64,000 nt of DNA from Alphaproteobacteria bacterium (GCA_015062235.1 SUUZ01000001.1:62001-126000); one strand, 5' to 3'. Counted from the stretch's first letter, positions 8,943 through 20,165 are shown. Program-made: numbers and translations. The notes: a model not told the origin generated them from the letters alone.

Positions 8943-10289
8943 ATGAAAAGACTTGAGTTTAAAGATAGATTTAAGCTGTGCAAAGGGATTAATGGTAAAT
9001 ATTCCCCCATGACGATGTATTATGCAATTCTTAAAAATCCTGTATTCATTTTGTTGTATCCATTTATGATATTTTTTTCTTTTGTGTTGGCAATACCACA
9101 CTATTTGATAGAGCTCTTTTATCTAGTGTGTAAATTTATTAAATATCATCTTTTAGTTGCAACAAAAGGGAAATATGAAGTAAACAATCTAATTAAACCG
9201 ATAGCTTTTTATTTGCCACAATTCCATGAGATTGAAGAAAACAATCGTTGGTGGGGACAAGGCTTTACTGAATGGACAAATGTAAAAAAAGCAGTTCCTC
9301 TTTTTGATGATCACTATCAGCCACATATTCCACACAAAGATATTGGATATTATGACCTTTCTGATGTCAATGTGATGAAAAAACAAGCTAAAATAGCTAA
9401 AGATTTTGGTCTTTATGGCTTTTGCTTTTATTATTACCACTTTGCTGATGGAAAGAGATTGTTAGAAAAGCCTATTAATAATTGGCTTAAGGCAAAAGAT
9501 ATTGATTTTCCATTTTGTTTTGCATGGGCTAATGAAAATTGGACTAGAACGTGGGATGGAGGCGATAAAGATGTTATAATGCCTCAAGATTATGACCAAG
9601 AAAATATGCTGTCTATGCTTATAGATATGATACAGGCATTCAAAGATGAGAGATACATAAAAATTGATAATAAACCTGTTTTGTTGATTTATCGAGCTGA
9701 AATTATTCCAAATATAAAAAATACCACTAAACTGTGGCGAAAAACAGCCAAAGAAAATGGCTTTGATGATTTATACCTTATTTCAGTTCAGAATTTTAGA
9801 CAAGAAAATCCTTTTAATATGGGGTTTGATGCCGCTGTTGAATTTGCACCACAAATCAGTGGAAAAACTTTTTGTTGGCCGATGATTAATATTGAAAAAT
9901 TTCAAAACATTCAAAAACCAACAATTGGACGATATGAGAATGTGATTGATACACATTTGAACTTTGGACGAGTTTCTTATCCAAGATACAAATGTGTTTG
10001 TCCTGCGTGGGATAACTCGCCAAGACGAGGAAACCGCTCACCAAGATTGTTGATTGGCAGCACACCGCAACTTTTTGGAAAATTTTATAAAAAGGCAGCA
10101 ATAGTAACCTTAGAAAATCCTAAAACTAAAGATAATGGATTGTTATTTATTAATGCATGGAATGAATGGGGTGAAGGTGCTCATCTGGAACCCGATGAAA
10201 AATATGGCTATGCATGGCTTGAAGAGATAAAAAAAGTTCAAAACATGAAAATTAAAGACTTGGGAAAGAGGAGCAAGGACAATGTATAA
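8943..10289 (+). CDS. WbsX-like/GH99-like polysaccharide biosynthesis protein
   Basis: Protein of 448 aa with a glycosyltransferase WbsX/GH99-like domain, a TIM-barrel-type family found in O-antigen and capsule loci. Diagnostic segments: AFYLPQFHEIEENNRWWGQG, FTEWTNVKKA, the YGFCFYYYHFADG stretch, FCFAWANENWTRTWDGG and INAWNEWGEGAHLEPD near the end. A hydrophobic N-terminal stretch (about residues 30-62) may anchor it to the membrane, which is not always seen in this family. ATG 8943 is preferred to the TTG at 8928; neither has a clear ribosome site. It overlaps fdtA by 8 bp. Whether it transfers or trims sugar is unknown. Confidence 0.82.
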   Translation: MKRLEFKDRFKLCKGINGKYSPMTMYYAILKNPVFILLYPFMIFFSFVLAIPHYLIELFYLVCKFIKYHLLVATKGKYEVNNLIKPIAFYLPQFHEIEENNRWWGQGFTEWTNVKKAVPLFDDHYQPHIPHKDIGYYDLSDVNVMKKQAKIAKDFGLYGFCFYYYHFADGKRLLEKPINNWLKAKDIDFPFCFAWANENWTRTWDGGDKDVIMPQDYDQENMLSMLIDMIQAFKDERYIKIDNKPVLLIYRAEIIPNIKNTTKLWRKTAKENGFDDLYLISVQNFRQENPFNMGFDAAVEFAPQISGKTFCWPMINIEKFQNIQKPTIGRYENVIDTHLNFGRVSYPRYKCVCPAWDNSPRRGNRSPRLLIGSTPQLFGKFYKKAAIVTLENPKTKDNGLLFINAWNEWGEGAHLEPDEKYGYAWLEEIKKVQNMKIKDLGKRSKDNV

Positions 10290-10674
10290 ATTGCTCAATT
10301 TTTCAGTTCATGGAAATCATCAAGGTAACTTAGTAGCACTAGAAAAAGGAGCTGATTTTCCTTTTGATATCAAGCGTGTTTATTACATTTGGGGAACCGA
10401 TAAAAATGCAATACGCGGCAAACACGCACATCGTAAATTAGAACAAGTAATTATCTGCACATCAGGAAGTTGTGATTTTATCTTGGACAATGGCAAAAAC
10501 AAAGTAACAGTTCATTTAGATAATCCAGCACAAGGACTTTATATAAAACACAATATTTGGCGAGAATTCACAAACTTTTCTGATGATTGTGTCGTCATGG
10601 TCTTGGCCAGCGAGCATTATGACGAAACAGACTATATTAGAGATTATGAAAAATTTCTAGGAGAAGTTGAATGA
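10282..10674 (+). CDS. fdtA: dTDP-4-oxo-6-deoxyhexose 3,4-ketoisomerase (FdtA/QdtA family)
   Basis: Small cupin of 130 aa of the WxcM/FdtA family. It moves the keto group of dTDP-4-keto-6-deoxyglucose from C4 to C3 so that an aminotransferase can add an amino group at C3. Family signatures: [35 protein letters not shown] with the cupin histidines, and the [18 protein letters not shown] tail. It is followed by the acetyltransferase and aminotransferase of the same pathway, with overlapping start/stop codons. FdtA (galacto product) and QdtA (gluco product) cannot be told apart by eye. The dTDP-sugar precursor genes rmlAB are not in the window. Confidence 0.85.
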   Translation: MYKLLNFSVHGNHQGNLVALEKGADFPFDIKRVYYIWGTDKNAIRGKHAHRKLEQVIICTSGSCDFILDNGKNKVTVHLDNPAQGLYIKHNIWREFTNFSDDCVVMVLASEHYDETDYIRDYEKFLGEVE

Positions 10675-11132
10675 TACATCCACTATCAGATGTTCAAAGC
10701 AATAATATTGGCGAAGGTACAAATATTTGGCAATTCTGTGTGGTTTTGCCTGATGCTAAAATTGGCAACAACTGTAATATCTGCTCACATTGTTTTATCG
10801 AAAATGATGTTGTTATTGGAAATAATGTAACAATTAAATGCGGTGTACAAATTTGGGATGGGATGCGTGTTGAAGATAATGTTTTTATCGGACCAAATGT
10901 TACATTTTGTAATGATAGATATCCTAAATCACGTAACAAAGACTGGAAGCTTGAACCTGTAATTATAAAAAAAGGAGCATCTATAGGCGCAAATGCAACA
11001 ATACTTCCAGGAGTAACTATAGGTGAAAATGCAATTGTCGGTGCCGGTAGTGTTGTAACAAAAGATGTAGAAGCAAACTCTATCATCGTTGGAAATCCAG
11101 CTAAATTATTAAAAAAAGGGGATAAATTTTGA
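10671..11132 (+). CDS. fdtC: dTDP-3-amino-3,6-dideoxyhexose N-acetyltransferase (hexapeptide repeat)
   Basis: Left-handed beta-helix acetyltransferase of 153 aa with many imperfect hexapeptide turns ([49 protein letters not shown]). This WlbB/FdtC/QdtC group uses acetyl-CoA to acetylate the 3-amino sugar. An internal NDRYP-containing loop is typical. It overlaps fdtA by ATGA. The product with FdtA and FdtB would be dTDP-Fuc3NAc or dTDP-Qui3NAc, or a closely related sugar, for a surface glycan. Confidence 0.8.
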   Translation: MIHPLSDVQSNNIGEGTNIWQFCVVLPDAKIGNNCNICSHCFIENDVVIGNNVTIKCGVQIWDGMRVEDNVFIGPNVTFCNDRYPKSRNKDWKLEPVIIKKGASIGANATILPGVTIGENAIVGAGSVVTKDVEANSIIVGNPAKLLKKGDKF

Positions 11133-12217
11133 AAATAAAATTTCTTGATTTAGAAAAAATAAACAATCGTTTCAGAAGCGAAATTGACCAACGTATCAAA
11201 AACATACTTGATTGTGGTTGGTATCTGCAAGGTAAAGAAAACGAAGTTTTTGCTAAAAATTTTGCTTCTTATTGCGGAACAAAATATGCTGTTGGTGTTG
11301 CCAATGGACTAGATGCTCTTCGCTTAATTATCAATGCTTACGGCTTTGGTGCGGGAGATGAAATAATTGTTCCCGCAAACACGTTTATCGCGACTATTTT
11401 AGCGATTTCAGATAATGGCTGTACTCCTGTTTTGATTGAACCTGATATTAATACATACAATATAAATCCCAATTTAATTGAAGAAAAAATCACTTCTAAA
11501 ACAAAAGCTATTATGGTTGTTCATTTGTATGGTCAAGCAGTTCAAATGGATAAAATACGGGAAATTGCAAAAAAATACAACTTAAAAGTTATTGAAGATG
11601 CTGCTCAAGCACATGGTGCTTATTATGAAAATAAACGAGTTGGTAATTTAGGAGACGCTGCCGCATTTAGCTTTTATCCTGGAAAAAATCTTGGTTGTAT
11701 GGGTGATGGTGGAGCTGTTGTTACTAATGATGAAACTCTTTATAACAAAGTAAAAGCTTTGGCTAACTATGGCTCTGATTATAAATATCATCATATTTAC
11801 AAAGGACTTAATTCTCGACTTGATGAAATGCAAGCCGCTATTTTAGATATCAAATTAAAACATCTTGATGATGATAATACAAGAAGACGTCAAATTGCTA
11901 AATATTATCGTGAAAACATCAAAAACCCAAAGATTATACTTCCGCAAACTTATAATGAAGAATCTCATGTTTGGCATGTTTTTGTGGTTAGATGTGAAGA
12001 TAGAGAAAGCTTACAAAAATATCTTGAAGCAAACGGTATTCAAACAAATATTCATTACCCTACCCCACCACACAAACAAGATGCTTATAAAGAGCTGGAA
12101 AATTTAAAGCTACCAATTACAGAACAAATACACCAACAAGTTGTGTCTTTACCTATTAGTCCTGTATTAACAGACGAAGAAGTTAAAAAAATCGTGGAGA
12201 TTATGAATGAATGGTAA
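11129..12217 (+). CDS. fdtB: dTDP-3-keto-6-deoxyhexose 3-aminotransferase (DegT/DnrJ/EryC1)
   Basis: PLP-dependent sugar aminotransferase of 362 aa. The fold-type I DegT pattern is clear: [47 protein letters not shown] (PLP-stacking Asp), and SFYPGKNLG carrying the Schiff-base lysine. It begins with TTG overlapping the previous stop (TTGA), with AGGGG upstream. Order fdtA-fdtC-fdtB and the overlaps show a dedicated 3-amino sugar module. It overlaps the next gene by 11 bp. Confidence 0.87.
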   Translation: MKIKFLDLEKINNRFRSEIDQRIKNILDCGWYLQGKENEVFAKNFASYCGTKYAVGVANGLDALRLIINAYGFGAGDEIIVPANTFIATILAISDNGCTPVLIEPDINTYNINPNLIEEKITSKTKAIMVVHLYGQAVQMDKIREIAKKYNLKVIEDAAQAHGAYYENKRVGNLGDAAAFSFYPGKNLGCMGDGGAVVTNDETLYNKVKALANYGSDYKYHHIYKGLNSRLDEMQAAILDIKLKHLDDDNTRRRQIAKYYRENIKNPKIILPQTYNEESHVWHVFVVRCEDRESLQKYLEANGIQTNIHYPTPPHKQDAYKELENLKLPITEQIHQQVVSLPISPVLTDEEVKKIVEIMNEW

Positions 12218-12857
12218 ATTAAAATATGATTTAGTATTTTCTTTAGGTGAGGCCTGTTCATGTACACAAGCTTTAAGAAGTTCAAATCTACAATATGCCT
12301 CTTATCCTTTAGACTGGTTATTTGGAAGTGATTTTAATGGAAGAATGGATATTTTAGTTTCTGATTTTAATAAATTTATTGAACAATCAGACTTGCAGTA
12401 TTCGTATTCTGAGAGAAGTATTTCATGTGATGCGTATTTAAACAATAAAAATCAAATAACATTTAATCATGATTTTCCAGCAGGAATTTCTCTAGAAGAA
12501 TCATATCCAATGGTTGCTGAAAAATATCAACGTCGTATCAATCGATTGTTAGACAATATAAAAAATGCTGATTCAGTACTTATCGTTTATATAGAAATAC
12601 CAAATAACGAAAATCATACTTCTGATAAAGACATTATTTGTGGTTGGGAAAAGATTAAAGAAAAATATTTTAATAAAAAAATTGATCTTCTTTATTTCAT
12701 GAATGACACGACTTTACCACCTAAAAGTGTAAAAAAAGAAAATATTACCTCGAATATTACAAAGGTTACAGCTAACTATAAAAATCAAGCACCTAATGTT
12801 GTACCATACGCTGTAGATAATGATGTATTAAAAAGAGTGTTAAAACAATGCAAATAG
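12207..12857 (+). CDS. DUF1796 putative papain-like cysteine peptidase family
   Basis: A 216-aa protein whose start [20 protein letters not shown] followed by [11 protein letters not shown] matches the DUF1796 family, predicted papain-like and found in capsule/glycan loci. The likely catalytic cysteine sits in the SLGEAC segment. The family's biochemical role is unproved; it often neighbours glycosyltransferases. It overlaps fdtB by 11 bp. Its stop is immediately followed by a truncated transferase remnant. Confidence 0.68.
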   Translation: MNGKLKYDLVFSLGEACSCTQALRSSNLQYASYPLDWLFGSDFNGRMDILVSDFNKFIEQSDLQYSYSERSISCDAYLNNKNQITFNHDFPAGISLEESYPMVAEKYQRRINRLLDNIKNADSVLIVYIEIPNNENHTSDKDIICGWEKIKEKYFNKKIDLLYFMNDTTLPPKSVKKENITSNITKVTANYKNQAPNVVPYAVDNDVLKRVLKQCK

Positions 12858-13485
12858 AGATATTATTTTATTATGTGAGAATGATTTATGCAAATATGTA
12901 GAAATACCCGATTTCATAATGGAAAAAAGAAACAAAGGTCTTATTGGAGATGCTCATTTTTCTGATTATATTCGTCTTTGTTTATTATATAAATATGGAG
13001 GAACTTGGATTGATGCAACCATCCTTATGACAGATAAAATGCCTAATTATGTTTATGATTCTGATTTTTTCTGTTTTCACACAAATCTAAATATATTAGG
13101 AGGTGCTGAGATTGTTGTGGCTTGCAATTCATTCTTTAGCTGTAAAAAACCTGGCAATCCAATAGTTTGGTATATGTTACAATTTCTTAATGAATATTGG
13201 AAAAATGAAGATATAGCTATTCATTATAGTTTCTTTCATGTGATAATGCAATTAGTTGTTTCTAAAAATGAATTATGTAAGCAAGAGTGGAAGAAATCCC
13301 CCTACTATAGTGAGACACCATTTCATGTATTACAATCTGAATTATTTGAACCTTATTCACAAAAACGTTGGAAACAAATTGTTGATATGTCACCTTTACA
13401 TAAATTATCACGAGTATTTCTTTATGATAAAGATAAACACAAAGGTTCATACTTAGAATATATCATAAAAAAATTAAATAGGTAA
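12844..13485 (+). pseudogene. 5'-truncated capsular polysaccharide glycosyltransferase
   Basis: The intact ORF begins at ATG 12919 (188 aa), but protein-like sequence continues upstream in frame to about 12859 (DIILLCENDLCKYVEIPDF) with no start codon before the stop at 12841. That stretch matches the usual mid-N-terminal part of capsular synthesis transferases (PF05704/GT32-like), whose first 80 or so residues are missing. The following GDAHFSDYIRLCLLYKYGGT and WIDATILMT contain the family's nucleotide-sugar DxD-like region. Most likely a remnant left by recombination at the DUF1796 gene end. Translation from 12919 is possible but would lack part of the fold. Confidence 0.65.
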
Positions 13486-13492
13486 CATTAAG

Positions 13493-14461
13493 ATGTCTAA
13501 TCCTTTAGTTTCAGTTATCATCCCAGCATACAATCACGAAAACTATGCTCAAGATACTATAAAATCAATAATAGCTCAAACTTATCAAAATATTGAGCTT
13601 ATTATTATTGATGATGGTTCAAAAGATTCTACTTGGACAAAGATTAATGAACTCAAAACCGAATGTGAGAAACGTTTTAGTAGAATATGTTTCAAAACCA
13701 AAGCTAATGGTGGAACTTGCGAAACCTTAAATATGTTGCTAGATTTAGCTAAAGGCAAATTTATCTATTTAATAGCTTCTGATGACTTGGCTAAACCACA
13801 GGCTATTGAAAAAGAAATTGCCTTTTTAGAAAACAATCCTCAATACGTCCTAGCCGTTGGAGACAACGAACTTATAAATGCGCAATCAAACCCAATCGGT
13901 TGGAATGAAAAACAAACCTCTTGTTCTTTAGCTTCTGCAAAATATAAAACTTTTGGCGAGTTTTTAAAAGAAAACAACCAAGACGTTAACTTTTATTCAG
14001 ACGAATTTGGTCAATATAAAACTTTTGTAACCAAAAATTATGTTCCCAATGGGTATTTAGTAAAAACTAACGCCATAAAATCTATTGGTGGTTTTACAAA
14101 GGAAGCCCCTCTAGAAGATTGGTATCTTATGTTACAATTATCAAAAATAGGTAAGTTCAAATATCTTGATGAAGTACTATTTTCTTATCGTTGGCACGAC
14201 ACAAACACCGTAAAAAATAAAAAACGTATGAACGAAATTTCTTTCAAAACAATGATGTATGAACAAAAATTAGTTAGTCGCCAAGGAAATGAACATTGGC
14301 AAGATATCTATTTGCGCCAAATTTCACAAATTAAAACAAAATTCAAAATTGGTAATATTATTGAATATTATACTCAGCGCAATTTACAATGGAAAAAATA
14401 TATTTTATCAATTTTTGGAAGAAAGTTTGTTGTTAGAAAAAAGAAAATAAAACAACCATAG
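13493..14461 (+). CDS. Family 2 glycosyltransferase
   Basis: A GT-A fold transferase of 322 aa. The N-terminal SVIIPAYNHENYAQDTIKSI and LIIIDDGSKDSTW are the nucleotide-binding motifs, and YLIASDDLAKP supplies the metal-binding DD. A region with YVPNGYLVKTNAIKSIGGF and EDWYLMLQLS is typical of O-antigen/capsule transferases. No membrane segment is visible; a basic C-terminus (VVRKKKIKQ) could associate with the membrane. It is the last gene of the polysaccharide operon, 7 bp after the remnant. Donor and acceptor are unknown. Confidence 0.88.
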   Translation: MSNPLVSVIIPAYNHENYAQDTIKSIIAQTYQNIELIIIDDGSKDSTWTKINELKTECEKRFSRICFKTKANGGTCETLNMLLDLAKGKFIYLIASDDLAKPQAIEKEIAFLENNPQYVLAVGDNELINAQSNPIGWNEKQTSCSLASAKYKTFGEFLKENNQDVNFYSDEFGQYKTFVTKNYVPNGYLVKTNAIKSIGGFTKEAPLEDWYLMLQLSKIGKFKYLDEVLFSYRWHDTNTVKNKKRMNEISFKTMMYEQKLVSRQGNEHWQDIYLRQISQIKTKFKIGNIIEYYTQRNLQWKKYILSIFGRKFVVRKKKIKQP

Positions 14462-14596
14462 CGTGCAAAAGATAAATAAACCGCCCCTATTTGCAAAATT
14501 TTCAAAAATAACAATAGCTTGTATAACTACCAAATTTCCCCTTGAAAATAAATATAAATTAAATATTATATAGCTGACTAATTTTTTAACAACTAT

Positions 14597-14602
14597 AGGA
14601 GG
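14597..14602 (+). promoter_or_regulatory. Strong ribosome site defining the infC ATA start
   Basis: A perfect AGGAGG lies five bases before the ATA codon at 14608. No ATG, GTG or TTG start exists at a suitable distance in frame, so this site fixes the rare start codon. Confidence 0.85.
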
Positions 14603-14607
14603 CTACA

Positions 14608-15150
14608 ATAGCACGAGAGTATAATAATGCGCCAGTACGCGAAGAAGACGGACCACGCATAAATGAAGAAATCAGAGTAAGAGAAGTACGATTAATTGAT
14701 GAAACTGGCGAAAACAGAGGTGTTGTCTCTATTCAAGAGGCCCTACAAATAGCTGATGATGCTGGCTTGGATTTGATTGAAATATCCCCCCAAGCGACCC
14801 CTCCTGTATGTAAGGTTCTCGACTACGGCAAATATAAATACGAAATGCAAAAACGTAAGGCCGAAGCCAAAAAGAATCAAAAAGTTGTTGAAATCAAAGA
14901 ACTTAAACTTCGCCCAATGATTGAAACTCATGATTATGAAGTAAAAATTAAACAAGCTAAAAAGTTTTTATCCGAAGGTAACAAAGTAAAGTTTACTATG
15001 CGTTATAAAGGACGCGAGATGAGCGCTAACAATCTAGGTAAAGAAATTTTAGACCGTATTGTTGAAGATTTGGAAGGATTAATCAAAGTTGATCAAGCCC
15101 CAAAACTAGAGGGCAAACAAATGATGATGATTGTAAGTCCAGAAAAATAA
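14608..15150 (+). CDS. infC: Translation initiation factor IF-3, ATA start codon
   Basis: IF-3, 180 aa, binds the 30S subunit, discriminates against non-canonical start codons and blocks premature 50S joining. The ORF track begins at 14767, inside the N-terminal domain. Reading upstream in frame gives EDGPRINEEIRVREVRLIDE and GVVSIQEAL, the conserved IF-3 N-terminus, starting at ATA GCA CGA GAG just after AGGAGG. A rare start codon (AUU in E. coli infC) lets IF-3 repress its own translation, so the ATA is expected to serve this autoregulation. The C-terminal domain (KELKLRPMIETHDYEVKIKQ) is normal. The usual neighbours rpmI-rplT lie elsewhere (27.3-27.8 kb). Confidence 0.93.
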   Translation: MAREYNNAPVREEDGPRINEEIRVREVRLIDETGENRGVVSIQEALQIADDAGLDLIEISPQATPPVCKVLDYGKYKYEMQKRKAEAKKNQKVVEIKELKLRPMIETHDYEVKIKQAKKFLSEGNKVKFTMRYKGREMSANNLGKEILDRIVEDLEGLIKVDQAPKLEGKQMMMIVSPEK

Positions 15151-15164
15151 ACTATTCAAAAAAT

Positions 15165-15195
15165 AAAAACTCAGGTTACACACCTGAGTTTTTAT
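15165..15195 (+). terminator. Terminator after infC
   Basis: Stem AAAAACTCAGGT/ACCTGAGTTTTT with a 5-nt loop and T-run, 15 bp after the infC stop. Confidence 0.9.
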
Positions 15196-15250
15196 TTATA
15201 CCTCTTCTTATTCAATTAATAATATTCTTAAAACCTATAATTTTTTGTAG

Positions 15251-17371
<2,121 letters not shown>

Positions 17372-17400
17372 TTTTTGCTAACAAAAACAACAAATAAATA

Positions 17401-17429
17401 TTGACTTTTGCCATTTTAATAAATAGATT
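17401..17429 (+). promoter_or_regulatory. Promoter for the 17.5-kb orphan gene
   Basis: TTGACT and TAGATT with 17-bp spacing, ending 25 bp before the ATG. The resulting leader of about 18 nt contains no Shine-Dalgarno-like sequence. Confidence 0.55.
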
Positions 17430-17454
17430 ATCCCCACATTAAAATTTTAAATAT

Positions 17455-18006
17455 ATGGATATGTCTAATATTTTGCACTTACCCAGCGAGGCTGAGAAGT
17501 GCGCCTTCTTTGAAAAGGTTTTCAAAGAGCACAAGGTTGCTATGGTTAGCGCTGATTGCGTTGTTAAGGTTTCATCAAAATATCCTTTTTGGTTTCGCCA
17601 AACCATCGATAAGGTATTCTTAACAGACGAATGTTGCGGTTACCAGATTGGCAATTTTGCTATTGTTTGGAAAGGACGGAGCAACATTCCGCTTTTTATT
17701 GCTGAATGTTCGCAGCCTTTTGAGCTGTTCTCTTGCGGAAAATACAACTTTTTGTTGCGCAAGAAGTGTGCTGATGATACCCATTGTTTTGAGCGCTACA
17801 TTTGGTTGCCCTCAGAAGAATGTTATCAGGTCGAGAAATACGAACCAGACCTTGTGCCTGAAGAGTTTGCTACAGCTAAGCGCTTTAACAAACATCATGG
17901 TCAAGAACACGAACTGCGCCGTATGTATCCACTTGATGATCCCGAAACCAAATCAGATGATAATCGCATATTTCACGATTTCATCGCAAAGTATTGGCAA
18001 GAGTAA
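17455..18006 (+). CDS. Hypothetical protein, 183 aa
   Basis: Product not recognised. The 183-aa protein has no signal peptide or membrane helix, is rich in aromatic residues and cysteine (FLTDECCGYQIGNFAI, FSCGKYNFLLRKKC), and is acidic near the end. It uses GAG, AAG, GCC and TTC codons more than its neighbours, which hints at a different origin. No Shine-Dalgarno is seen before the ATG. It has its own promoter and terminator, so it is a single-gene unit. The overlapping 17648-18040 ORF is a shadow. Confidence 0.72.
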   Translation: MDMSNILHLPSEAEKCAFFEKVFKEHKVAMVSADCVVKVSSKYPFWFRQTIDKVFLTDECCGYQIGNFAIVWKGRSNIPLFIAECSQPFELFSCGKYNFLLRKKCADDTHCFERYIWLPSEECYQVEKYEPDLVPEEFATAKRFNKHHGQEHELRRMYPLDDPETKSDDNRIFHDFIAKYWQE

Positions 18007-18011
18007 TTCTG

Positions 18012-18056
18012 ACGCAGGCTTCATCTATCTCAACAGATAGATTGCCTGCGTTTTTT
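18012..18056 (+). terminator. Terminator after the 183-aa gene
   Basis: Outer stem ACGCAGGC/GCCTGCGT with an inner ATCTATC/GATAGAT stem, followed by TTTTTTATT. Confidence 0.9.
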
Positions 18057-18777
18057 ATTCTACATCAAGAAAAAAGAACTCATAAGCCTTAGCTGATAAC
18101 ACATTGAAATAAACCATAACTGGAGCCAAAACAACAAGTGTAATATAATCATTTGCTCCAAATTTTAGAATGAGCCATCTTAAAATAGCAACACTAAAAT
18201 TAGTTATAACTGCAATCAATAAAAATTCCTTATAATTTCCTCTTGTTTTATTCCACGCTAACCTTAGCGAGCCTGAACGTCCTGCTAAAGCAGATATCCA
18301 AGCCAAAAATGGACGATATACAATCAACGGTGATAATAAAATAAATACCAAATCAGCCAATAAAATAAGCATCCCTTCCTGCTCAAAATCACCTTGCAGA
18401 AAACGGGCATACCCCTCATTAAACTCTGGCGACAAATTAAAAAACAAAGGGACAATAGGCAAAACAATCAAAACAGATGCTATTGCAACTGATAAAACAA
18501 CAATCTTAGTAGATGGAACTAACGAATAAAAAAAGGCTTTAAAGTCAAAATACGGCTTACGCTTTAGGTAATAGCGGAAAAACATTCCCCATAAAATATA
18601 CATTAAAAATAAAATAGGCCAAAAGAAAAAACTCTTCCAACTAAACAGAGCCATAGCCGAAACAAAATAAGCTACAGCAACAAAGAAAGATGTACGTTGC
18701 CAACTATCTAAACAATATTGCCATGAAGCAACTAAAATATCTTTAAGAGGAAGCTTTCTTATATTACTTTCAATCAT
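18055..18777 (-). CDS. Multi-pass membrane protein of unknown function
   Basis: A 240-aa protein with about six hydrophobic segments: roughly residues 30-45, 50-68, 92-112, 137-155, 188-208 and 212-228. An N-terminal amphipathic segment (LPLKDILVASWQYCLDSWQR) resembles the start of DUF4013/YciC-like membrane proteins, but this is not secure. No catalytic motif is visible. It ends convergently against the terminator of the previous gene. A stretch of RLAWNKTRGNYKEF between helices recalls the cytoplasmic loop of glycerophosphoryl-diesterase-associated membrane domains. Confidence 0.72.
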   Translation of the reverse strand: MIESNIRKLPLKDILVASWQYCLDSWQRTSFFVAVAYFVSAMALFSWKSFFFWPILFLMYILWGMFFRYYLKRKPYFDFKAFFYSLVPSTKIVVLSVAIASVLIVLPIVPLFFNLSPEFNEGYARFLQGDFEQEGMLILLADLVFILLSPLIVYRPFLAWISALAGRSGSLRLAWNKTRGNYKEFLLIAVITNFSVAILRWLILKFGANDYITLVVLAPVMVYFNVLSAKAYEFFFLDVE

Positions 18778-18841
18778 TTATAATTCTCTTAATAAACCAT
18801 AACATAAATCATAATATAAGAAAACACACGAAATTAACAAT

Positions 18842-18882
18842 AAAAAAAGGATTCTATTCCACATGGGAAAGAATCCTTTTTT
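18842..18882 (-). terminator. Terminator after the CoaD-HD gene
   Basis: Stem AAAAAGGATTCT/AGAATCCTTTTT with a 13-nt loop; the minus-strand T-run follows the stem just beyond the gene stop. Confidence 0.88.
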
Positions 18883-18894
18883 AAGCATTGCTCT

Positions 18895-20088
18895 TTACAG
18901 TTTTTTTGATAACCAAAAATCCCGCTCTTTACGCATATTTTCTCGTGCTATAACTTCAAACCTTTCATAGAAATAGTTTGTAAGATAAATACGATTTTTT
19001 TCCAAAAAGCTGCTAAGCAACGTTATACGTCCCTTTACATACTCTTCGTAGCAAACAAGGTTTTCTTCATATTCTAACCTAACTTGCCATGCATAAGTAC
19101 CATAATTTTTGACATCACCCAAGATCAACAAATCAAGATCATGAATTAGCTCCAGATAAAAAGAATTATCTTTGTCATCTTTGATTTGTTCTTTATGATT
19201 GGTCGCTAAAATAAGCTTTTTAACCAAATCATAATTACCAAAGTTAAGCTTTAAGGCTACATCTTTTGCCATCTCTGCAGAAACATCTTCGTGACAACCT
19301 ACATCATGCCAAAAGATTGCCATTTGCATTTCTTTTTTGGGAAACCACTTATGAGGATTCATAACCTTAAATATCTTCAAAAAATTCAACATATATGCAA
19401 TATGTGAAAAATTATGATATTTTTGTTTACGATAAGTCTTAACTAAATCCGCACAATGTGTACGTTTTCCTGAGGTTATACTGCTATATTCCCCTTGTTT
19501 CAGCATCAACTCACATAAAAAGTTATGAACACTAGGCGATACATATCTCTTTGCTGCAATATACTCGCCCTGCTTCAGTAAATTTTTAACTGCTGTTGAC
19601 GAAACATAGGTCAAATCAGCCTTTGAAACTGGAAAGGTTACTGTCTGCAACTCATAACCACGAATTTCACATAACTCACGATTTATATGAGCTAACTGCA
19701 TTTCCGCATCATGATCACCAACTAAACGCTCTCCCCTTACTAAAACGCTAGCCTCATTAGCTATCGCCGCATCAATGGTCAAACCACTGTAAGTAATAAT
19801 GTCAATACATTCAGGACAATATATCAGCCTTTCAGCAGCTATCTGTTCTGTAATAGAAAAATCTTTTCCTATCAACTCCCGATGTTTAAACATACTCACA
19901 AAGTCAGCTAAAGACGCTTTAATCAATCTAACACACTGCTCTGCGGTCAAAAAAGCCTCTTTATCAGGATTTACCCCTACTCCAACAATAACTTTGTCAT
20001 ACATAGCTATTGCGTGGCATAAACATACTCTATGCCCCTCAGTAAACGGATTAAAACTTCCGCCATAAAAAGCTACTCTTAAATTCAT
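18895..20088 (-). CDS. CoaD-like nucleotidyltransferase fused to an HD-domain phosphohydrolase
   Basis: Two-domain 397-aa protein. Residues 1-170 are a pantetheine-phosphate adenylyltransferase-like domain: AFYGGSFNPFTEGH (TxGH nucleotide motif), VLVRGERLVGDHDAEMQLAH and the YVSSTAVKNLLKQGEY motif near ISSS of CoaD. Residues about 205-395 look like the predicted metal-dependent HD phosphohydrolase family (COG4339): YHNFSHIAYML, AIFWHDVGCHED, ATNHKEQ and HDLDLLILG. CoaD makes dephospho-CoA from phosphopantetheine and ATP; the HD part's substrate is unknown. CoaD is normally about 160 aa and free-standing, so the fusion is unusual. If no other coaD exists, this is the cell's CoA enzyme. Confidence 0.82.
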   Translation of the reverse strand: MNLRVAFYGGSFNPFTEGHRVCLCHAIAMYDKVIVGVGVNPDKEAFLTAEQCVRLIKASLADFVSMFKHRELIGKDFSITEQIAAERLIYCPECIDIITYSGLTIDAAIANEASVLVRGERLVGDHDAEMQLAHINRELCEIRGYELQTVTFPVSKADLTYVSSTAVKNLLKQGEYIAAKRYVSPSVHNFLCELMLKQGEYSSITSGKRTHCADLVKTYRKQKYHNFSHIAYMLNFLKIFKVMNPHKWFPKKEMQMAIFWHDVGCHEDVSAEMAKDVALKLNFGNYDLVKKLILATNHKEQIKDDKDNSFYLELIHDLDLLILGDVKNYGTYAWQVRLEYEENLVCYEEYVKGRITLLSSFLEKNRIYLTNYFYERFEVIARENMRKERDFWLSKKL

Positions 20089-20165
20089 ACTAATAAATAT
20101 TAATGATTAAACATACTTCTTAAATAAATATGCTATCACTCTATCAAATTACGACATTTTGTCAA

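Noticed and set aside
8814-9101. Minus-strand 95-aa ORF
   Set aside because: Antisense to the start of the WbsX-like gene and AT-rich spacer; no support.
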